Assembly: GCA_027067235.1 (NCBI GenBank)
Contig: JALXFQ010000410.1
Span: 1-11,729, forward strand
DNA: 11,729 nt
DNA from: Gammaproteobacteria bacterium
Lineage (GTDB): Bacteria > Pseudomonadota > Gammaproteobacteria > QOAV01
Direction: 5' to 3'
The notes under the pieces are model-generated. The model had not been told where the DNA came from and searched no databases. It was given only the letters and a program-made list of their open reading frames with translations. This document shows, one piece after another, positions 7,751-11,729 of this stretch (its first letter is position 1; each line of letters begins with the position of its first letter). Position numbers and translations under genes: made by a program.

Positions 7751-8326
7751 TCAGTCCAGAGGCGATACGGCGACCTGTACCTTGATGCGCTTACCGGGGC
7801 GATGATCCATCACCGTGGTATACGTCTGGCCGCGATAGCGATAGGTCACATTATAACCCGTGACCTTGCGTTTCTGGACATAGTCGTTGACCGTATAGCA
7901 GGATTTTCTCACTTCATCGTGTCCGCGTACCCGGTAGTTGTTGCGCCGGCGGATATCGTTGCCGATGGAAGCGCCCAGCAATGCACCCGCCAGGGTCGCC
8001 ACCTGCCGTCCCTTGCCTTTGCCCACGTGGTTGCCCACGGCGCCACCTATGATACCACCGAACAGGGCTGGTGTGGCCGAGCGGTTCTTGTAACCTTCCA
8101 CATGCACGACCCTGTTGTGGCATTCGCGATGAGGCTTGGCTATCTTGATGTATTCGACGATGGGGTCGACATCGGTCACTTTGGCATAATGTATGTCGGT
8201 AACGGTTTCCGAGTAATCCGAATCAACGATCAGATCATCATCGTCATAATAGTCATGACTTGCATTGGCCGCAGCCGGTACAATGAACATCGCGGCCAAC
8301 AGGGCTTTCGCCAGTAGCTGTTTCAT
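7751..8326 (-). CDS. Secreted glycine-zipper (2TM, Rickettsia 17-kDa-like) envelope protein
   Basis: This 191-aa protein has a signal peptide (MKQLLAKALLAAMFIVPAAANA) and no lipobox cysteine, so it is soluble or membrane-inserted rather than a lipoprotein. The mature N-terminus is very acidic (DYYDDDDLIVDSD). A glycine-zipper hairpin spans about residues 88–123: ALFGGIIGGAVGNHVGKGKG, then TLAGALLGASIGND, with GxxxG spacing in both halves. The C-terminal part is rich in Tyr, Arg and Val and ends in VTYRYRGQTYTTVMDHRPGK, a β-rich region common in this family. Cys69 and Cys143 could form a disulfide. Family members act at the outer membrane or periplasm. SlyB, a PhoP-controlled glycine-zipper lipoprotein in enterics, is a functional parallel. 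It is the first gene of the operon, preceded by a good ribosome site (GGAG, 8-nt spacing). Confidence 0.88.
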   Translation of the reverse strand: MKQLLAKALLAAMFIVPAAANASHDYYDDDDLIVDSDYSETVTDIHYAKVTDVDPIVEYIKIAKPHRECHNRVVHVEGYKNRSATPALFGGIIGGAVGNHVGKGKGRQVATLAGALLGASIGNDIRRRNNYRVRGHDEVRKSCYTVNDYVQKRKVTGYNVTYRYRGQTYTTVMDHRPGKRIKVQVAVSPLD

Positions 8327-8334
8327 GTCAGTTT

Positions 8335-8338
8335 CTCC
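8335..8338 (-). promoter_or_regulatory. Ribosome binding site of the glycine-zipper gene
   Basis: On the − strand the leader reads ACGGAGAAACTGAC directly before the ATG at 8326. GGAG is 8 nt from the start codon. It is the strongest Shine–Dalgarno sequence in the operon, as expected for its first gene. Confidence 0.7.
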
Positions 8339-8362
8339 GTGGTGTTGTTTGATGTTGACTGC

Positions 8363-8368
8363 AGTCTA
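8363..8368 (-). promoter_or_regulatory. Candidate −10 element of the envelope/phoPQ-like operon
   Basis: On the − strand this reads TAGACT, which matches four of six bases of the TATAAT consensus. It lies 12 nt downstream of the inner GGTTCA half-site of the tandem repeat and would place transcription start near 8356, giving a leader of about 30 nt that contains the ribosome site. There is no good −35 hexamer; the repeats occupy that position, as in activator-dependent promoters of OmpR-family regulators. The assignment is inferred from spacing. Confidence 0.4.
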
Positions 8369-8379
8369 GTGCGGGCTAA

Positions 8380-8396
8380 CTGAACCAAAGCTGAAC
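8380..8396 (-). promoter_or_regulatory. Tandem direct repeat, predicted operator for the PhoP-like regulator
   Basis: Two exact copies of GTTCAG (− strand; CTGAAC at 8380–8385 and 8391–8396 on +) are separated by 5 nt, so the period is 11 bp, about one helical turn. This is the geometry of tandem binding by OmpR/PhoB-family dimers. The enteric PhoP box is a direct repeat of GTTTA with the same 11-bp period; here the half-site is GTTCA, one base different. The repeat is oriented like the downstream operon, which encodes a PhoP-like regulator, so positive autoregulation is the natural reading. It could also act on the divergent Nudix gene. The repeat and spacing are seen directly; the binding protein is inferred. 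Confidence 0.6.
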
Positions 8397-8439
8397 GGGA
8401 CGCCAAATTGAAAAATTATTTCTCCATTCTGTTAACCTG

Positions 8440-8964
8440 ATGAAATCTATAAATGAAATATACCAGGGCGCGGTTATCGATGTACGCCTGGAAACTGCTG
8501 CCCTGCCCGACGGGCAGGTTATGGATTTCGAATGCGTGCGTCATTCCGGCGGTGCCACCATTGCCGCCGTCAATCAGCACGATCAGGTCTGCCTGATCCG
8601 GCAATACCGCCATTGCACCGGCGGCTGGCTGCTGGAACTGCCCGCCGGCAAGATCGACCGGCCGGAATCCCCCGGAACAACGGCGAAACGGGAATTGCGC
8701 GAGGAAACCGGGCTCGCCGCCCGCAACTGGCAGGCGCTGGGCGGGGTCTATTCCTCACCCGGTTTTTGCGACGAAATCATCCATTGTTATTTGGCGACCG
8801 GTCTGGACCAGGGCGTGGCTGCGCCGGAGACGGGCGAATTGATCGAGATCCAGTGGCTGGCGCTGGATGACGCGGCGGGTATGGCGCTTGCTGGCGAAAT
8901 AACCGACGCCAAAACCGTGGTCTGTCTGCTGCGCGCCCGCCAATGGCTGCTCGATCATGCCTGA
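8440..8964 (+). CDS. Nudix hydrolase, ADP-ribose pyrophosphatase type
   Basis: This 174-aa protein belongs to the Nudix family, which cleaves nucleoside diphosphates linked to another moiety and needs divalent metal. The Nudix box GX5EX7REUXEEXGU is matched exactly from Gly70 to Leu92: G, E76, then RELREETGL, with metal-binding Glu88 and Glu89. The N-terminal YQGAVIDVRLETAALPDG, the strand VCLIRQYRH, the LLELPAGKI lead-in and GGVYSSPGFCDE after the box are characteristic of ADP-ribose or nucleoside-diphosphate-sugar pyrophosphatases (NudF/NudE-like). The substrate cannot be fixed from sequence; ADP-ribose or an ADP-sugar is likely. It is divergent from the envelope operon and overlaps the dehydrogenase gene by 8 nt, suggesting coupled translation. 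Confidence 0.92.
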   Translation: MKSINEIYQGAVIDVRLETAALPDGQVMDFECVRHSGGATIAAVNQHDQVCLIRQYRHCTGGWLLELPAGKIDRPESPGTTAKRELREETGLAARNWQALGGVYSSPGFCDEIIHCYLATGLDQGVAAPETGELIEIQWLALDDAAGMALAGEITDAKTVVCLLRARQWLLDHA

Positions 8965-9931
8965 AACCCTGTCCACAGGCGTGATCCTGGACGCCGCCAG
9001 TTTTGATAACGGCGATATCGACCTGGCGCCGCTGCTGGCGACCCTGCCGCACTGGCAGATTCACCGTGAAACCCAACCGGCGCAGTTGCCCGCGCGCATC
9101 CGGCGCGCCGAGGTAGCGGTCACCAACAAGGTATTACTCGCGGAAAGTACCTTGCGCGCGGCGAAAAACCTGAAACTGATCTGCATTGCCGCCACCGGCA
9201 CCAACAACGTGGATCTAGCTGCCGCCAGAGAACTGGGCATCACTGTCTGCAATGTAACTGACTACTGCACGCGATCGGTGACTGAACACGTTTTCAGCCT
9301 GATTTTCGCGCTGCGCAGAAACCTGCTGGCCTATGAGCAAATGGTCAGAAACGGCGGCTGGAGCCGCTCGCGCATGTTCTGCCGGCTGGATTTCCCCATT
9401 GCCGAACTGGGCGGAAGCACCCTGGGCATCATCGGCCATGGTGTGCTCGGCCGGGCGGTGGCGCAGGCGGCGGAATGCCTGGGCATGAACGTGCTGATCA
9501 GCCAGTCCCTGCGGGGCAACGCTCAAAACCAGAGCGGCCGCGTACCGCTGGATGAGCTGCTGACCCGCGCCGACATTGTTTCACTGCATTGCCCGCTTGC
9601 CGATGAAACACGCGGTCTGATCGGCCAGCGCGAGCTGGCACTGATGAAAAACGATGCCATACTCATCAACACTGCGCGCGGCGCCCTGGTGCGCGAAGCA
9701 GACTTGCTGCAAGCCCTGCGCAACGGCGAAATTGGCGGTGCCGGGCTGGACGTGCTGGAAACCGAACCGCCAAAGGCCGATAATCCTCTGCTCCGGGCGA
9801 ACCTGCCCGGTCTGGTTATTACGCCCCATGTGGCCTGGGCCAGCCGTATCGCCCGCCAGGCCCTGGTCGATAAAATGGCAAAAAATGTGGCGGCCTTTGT
9901 GCGGGGCGATCCCACGCATGTTGTGAGTTGA
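8957..9931 (+). CDS. D-2-hydroxyacid dehydrogenase (glycerate dehydrogenase/hydroxypyruvate reductase-like)
   Basis: This 324-aa enzyme has the full D-isomer-specific 2-hydroxyacid dehydrogenase layout. The substrate-binding part includes LICIAATGTNNVDLAAA and the signature NVTDYCTRSVTEH. A Rossmann fold has GHGVLG (residues 160–165). The catalytic triad is Arg241 (INTARG), Glu270 (LETEPP) and His291 (ITPHVAWAS). Overall it resembles hydroxypyruvate reductase/glycerate dehydrogenase of gamma- and betaproteobacteria. The segment at the end of the second Rossmann strand reads LISQSLRG, without the Asp expected for strict NAD use, so NADPH may be accepted. The start codon lies inside the end of the Nudix gene (8-nt overlap). 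The substrate is inferred from family resemblance only; lactate or another 2-oxoacid is possible. Confidence 0.92.
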   Translation: MPETLSTGVILDAASFDNGDIDLAPLLATLPHWQIHRETQPAQLPARIRRAEVAVTNKVLLAESTLRAAKNLKLICIAATGTNNVDLAAARELGITVCNVTDYCTRSVTEHVFSLIFALRRNLLAYEQMVRNGGWSRSRMFCRLDFPIAELGGSTLGIIGHGVLGRAVAQAAECLGMNVLISQSLRGNAQNQSGRVPLDELLTRADIVSLHCPLADETRGLIGQRELALMKNDAILINTARGALVREADLLQALRNGEIGGAGLDVLETEPPKADNPLLRANLPGLVITPHVAWASRIARQALVDKMAKNVAAFVRGDPTHVVS

Positions 9932-9933
9932 GG
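9930..9933 (+). promoter_or_regulatory. Ribosome binding site of the unknown secreted protein
   Basis: GAGG overlaps the stop codon of the dehydrogenase gene and lies 8 nt before the ATG at 9942. It fixes the start of the secreted protein and suggests translation linked to the gene before it. Confidence 0.65.
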
Positions 9934-9941
9934 ATGACACG

Positions 9942-10427
9942 ATGAAAACCGCAAGCTCTTTACTGGCGCTGTTTCTGCCGCTGGCGGCGCAGGCCGCTGA
10001 AACGCAATACGCCTACCAGCTGCCGCCCGCCACCACGGTGGAAATCGTGAAACCGGTCATCATCCCGGCCAACCATTCGCGAGCGCTGTACCAGTACGGG
10101 CAGCCGGTAAATTTCAAGAACATGGATCTCTACGAACACCATTGCTGGCTGGAAACCCGCAAGCGTGAAAGCAGGCTGCAGACGGTTGCGCCCGGCCGCG
10201 CGCGCATCATGCAAGTCCGCCGCGGCAGCGAGGATGTGGATCAGCTTACTGACAATGTGATTACCCGGCTGCAGTTGCGCTCCACCCAGCAACCGGCATT
10301 GAGCGCCATTCAGTGCGAAATATGGACTGATTCAGCCACCGGATTCCCGCGTTACATCACTGTCGGGGAACTGCTCGAGACTTTTGGCGGCGCCATCGCG
10401 ATCAGGCCGCTGAAGAGTGATTTCTGA
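9942..10427 (+). CDS. Secreted protein of unknown function with two cysteines
   Basis: I do not recognise this 161-aa protein. It starts with a clear signal peptide (MKTASSLLALFLPLAAQA, with likely cleavage at residue 18 or 19) and has no lipobox, so it is probably periplasmic. The mature part has a strand-rich look (TTVEIVKPVIIPANHSRALY, then VNFKNMDLYEHHC). It has exactly two cysteines, Cys68 (YEHHCWLE) and Cys125 (AIQCEIW), each next to a Trp and Glu, suggesting a single disulfide linking two strands. No catalytic motif is visible. A good ribosome site (GAGG at 9930–9933, 8-nt spacing) overlaps the dehydrogenase stop codon, so it may be co-transcribed. Its 3' end overlaps the convergent glycosyltransferase by 26 bp. 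Confidence 0.85.
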   Translation: MKTASSLLALFLPLAAQAAETQYAYQLPPATTVEIVKPVIIPANHSRALYQYGQPVNFKNMDLYEHHCWLETRKRESRLQTVAPGRARIMQVRRGSEDVDQLTDNVITRLQLRSTQQPALSAIQCEIWTDSATGFPRYITVGELLETFGGAIAIRPLKSDF

Positions 10428-11574
10428 TGAGTTCGTCAAACACCTGCAGATAACGCTGGCAGGCATTGGCGATATAATACTGCCTGACATGCTGCCGGTT
10501 GAAATCGCTGATTTCGCGCCGCAATTTCTCGTCGGCCAGCAGACGTGACAGCTTTTCCGCGAATTCGCGGGTGTTCCCCAGCCTGGCGATATAGCCGGTT
10601 TTGCCCTCGATGAGAAAATCCACCTGACCGCCGACATCGTAACTCACCACCGGCAGACCGCAATTCATGCCCTCGAGAAACACCAGCCCGAAACCCTCAT
10701 GCATGGATGTGGAAACATAGATGTCCGAGGCGGATACATAGCGCGCCTTGTCGGCGTCGCTGACCCGGCCCAGCAGCACGATTTCCTGTTGCAGACCCTG
10801 CTCGTCGATGCGCTGTTGCAAATGCTCCTGCTGCGGACCGCCTCCCATGATATACAAACGCACCGGATAATCGTTTTTCACCATGGCGATGACGTCTATC
10901 AGATCATCCAGGTTTTTACGCGCAACCAGGCGACCGATGGTCAGCAGGATGACGCGGTCTTCGGGAACACCGGCTTCGGCACGGGGAATATCCAGACAAT
11001 CAAACGGCTTGATGCCAAAAGGCACCACTTCCACTTCCCGGTCAATACCATAGTATTCCAGCGCGCCGCGTCTTATTTCACTGGACCCGGCGAACACATG
11101 GTCGGCGTCGCGCAATACGCGGGCCACCGTCCGGTTCAGCAGGGGCGTCTTGTGCGGCGACAATGTCTTGCTCGGATCATAGACGTCGCCGCCCATCAGG
11201 CTGAGCACATTGGGCAGGCCGTGTTTTTTTGAAAGCCGGTTTCCCACTGGCCCGGTGGGAATGGCGAAATAGGTGTTGATAATGTCGAAACGGCCGGTTT
11301 TCAGCAGCTCGCCGGCCTTGCGCACAGCAGAGGGATAATAGCTCAGCATGGAAACGATGCTGGCTGAATTCTGACCCTTGCGCGCCAGCACCGGTACTCG
11401 CAGTATCTCGACGCCATTGCTTGTTTCGGATTGCGGCAGGTCGGAGAAAGCGGAAGTCACGACGGTTACCTCATGTCCCTGCGCCACGAATTCCTCCATC
11501 ACGTCACGGCACAGATAACCACCGCCGCCGCCCAGTGGCGGGTACTCGTAATTCAGGGTCAGAATTCTGCTCAT
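10402..11574 (-). CDS. GT4-family glycosyltransferase (GT-B fold)
   Basis: This 390-aa retaining glycosyltransferase of family 4 transfers a sugar from an activated nucleotide donor, typically in surface polysaccharide or glycolipid assembly. The N-terminal Rossmann half opens with MSRILTLNYEYPPLGGGGG, whose glycine loop is typical of GT4. The C-terminal half has IGRLVARKNLDDLI with donor-phosphate-binding Arg215 and Lys220. It also has the E-x7-E motif HEGFGLVFLEGMNCGLPVV (Glu293 and Glu301). There is no signal peptide or membrane helix, so it is cytosolic. The start at 11574 is preferred because the protein then begins at the usual first strand. An in-frame ATG at 11613 would add 13 uncharacteristic residues; neither has a strong ribosome site. 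The acceptor and donor sugars cannot be told. It converges on the secreted-protein gene with a 26-bp overlap. Confidence 0.92.
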   Translation of the reverse strand: MSRILTLNYEYPPLGGGGGYLCRDVMEEFVAQGHEVTVVTSAFSDLPQSETSNGVEILRVPVLARKGQNSASIVSMLSYYPSAVRKAGELLKTGRFDIINTYFAIPTGPVGNRLSKKHGLPNVLSLMGGDVYDPSKTLSPHKTPLLNRTVARVLRDADHVFAGSSEIRRGALEYYGIDREVEVVPFGIKPFDCLDIPRAEAGVPEDRVILLTIGRLVARKNLDDLIDVIAMVKNDYPVRLYIMGGGPQQEHLQQRIDEQGLQQEIVLLGRVSDADKARYVSASDIYVSTSMHEGFGLVFLEGMNCGLPVVSYDVGGQVDFLIEGKTGYIARLGNTREFAEKLSRLLADEKLRREISDFNRQHVRQYYIANACQRYLQVFDELIRNHSSAA

Positions 11575-11628
11575 GTTGACTGGTCCATTTGCCGGGTTGA
11601 TAAAGCCGGTCATCCAGGGTCTGCGCGT
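11575..11628. other. Short leader region of the glycosyltransferase gene
   Basis: This 54-base stretch lies ahead of the preferred glycosyltransferase start. It includes the alternative in-frame ATG at 11613. I see no strong ribosome site, promoter or hairpin in it. Confidence 0.4.
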
Positions 11629-11729
11629 TTACGTCCCGGATGCTGAAAACGCGTGGAATTTACCGGGTTTGACCCTGAAGTTAAAGTCAAATATCAGCCA
11701 GCCACGGCGCTGGCGCCGTACGCCAAGCA
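11629..11729 (-). CDS. Possible C-terminal end of a gene upstream of the glycosyltransferase
   Basis: On the − strand one frame is open from the right edge of the window to a TAA at 11629–11631. It encodes about 32 residues ending WLIFDFNFRVKPGKFHAFSA and then SGT. The other two − strand frames stop within about 45 bases. If real, this would be the tail of a gene in the same direction as the glycosyltransferase, 54 nt before its preferred start (15 nt before the longer one). A 100-base open stretch is weak evidence in GC-rich DNA, and I do not recognise the peptide. Confidence 0.25.
   Translation of the reverse strand, partial: LGVRRQRRGWLIFDFNFRVKPGKFHAFSASGT

Larger units (their letters stand above)
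8327..8439. other. Divergent intergenic region between the envelope operon and the Nudix gene
   Basis: This 113-base spacer separates two divergent genes. Toward the − strand operon it holds a ribosome site, a candidate −10 and the GTTCAG tandem repeat. The part nearest the Nudix gene (about 8404–8435) is distinctly AT-rich. It contains TTGAAA at 8408–8413, a possible −35 for the + strand, but no convincing −10 at the right distance, and the Nudix start has only a weak ribosome site. I see no hairpin terminator here. Confidence 0.6.

Noticed and set aside
11704..11719. Near-perfect palindrome ACGGCGC/GCGCCGT near the right edge
   Set aside because: It is a short GC palindrome with a 2-nt centre, no T-tract and no second copy seen; common by chance in GC-rich sequence, and possibly inside coding sequence.

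Overview
The window is GC-rich, densely packed bacterial chromosome, most likely from a gammaproteobacterium. The support for this is a lexA–imuA–imuB–dnaE2 SOS mutagenesis cassette, a PhoP/PhoQ-type two-component pair with the proteobacterial HSLKTPL kinase box, and envelope proteins of proteobacterial type. I cannot name a genus. There are no RNA genes, insertion sequences, integrases or CRISPR arrays, and no gap longer than about 115 bases lacks a gene call.

Layout. (1) Bases 2–5327, + strand: the 3' end of lexA, then imuA, imuB and dnaE2. Every junction overlaps (4, 8 and 17 nt), so this is one translationally coupled SOS operon whose promoter and LexA box lie upstream of the window. LexA is the repressor. 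ImuA, the catalytically dead Y-family protein ImuB and the C-family polymerase DnaE2 form the damage-induced translesion 'mutasome'. (2) Bases 5364–8326, − strand: a four-gene envelope-stress operon read from right to left. It encodes a glycine-zipper secreted protein, a PepSY-like secreted protein, a PhoP-like regulator and a PhoQ-like sensor kinase. (3) Bases 8327–8439: a divergent intergenic region. It carries two direct GTTCAG hexamers 11 bp apart, placed about 12 nt ahead of a plausible −10 of the envelope operon. This closely resembles an enteric PhoP box and is the most interesting regulatory signal here. (4) Bases 8440–10427, + strand: a Nudix hydrolase of ADP-ribose pyrophosphatase type, a D-2-hydroxyacid dehydrogenase that overlaps it by 8 nt, and a small secreted protein of unknown function. 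(5) Bases 10402–11574, − strand: a family-4 glycosyltransferase that converges on the secreted protein with a 26-bp tail-to-tail overlap, and possibly the end of a further gene at the right edge.

How the parts relate: the left third is a self-regulated mutagenesis unit. The middle is a self-contained sensing and envelope-response unit, probably autoregulated through the tandem repeat. The right third combines nucleotide-sugar and hydroxyacid metabolism with the edge of what may be a polysaccharide locus. Most of this is recognisable biology. The parts that seem least described are the operon that places glycine-zipper and PepSY proteins ahead of phoP–phoQ, its predicted operator, and the unknown secreted protein.
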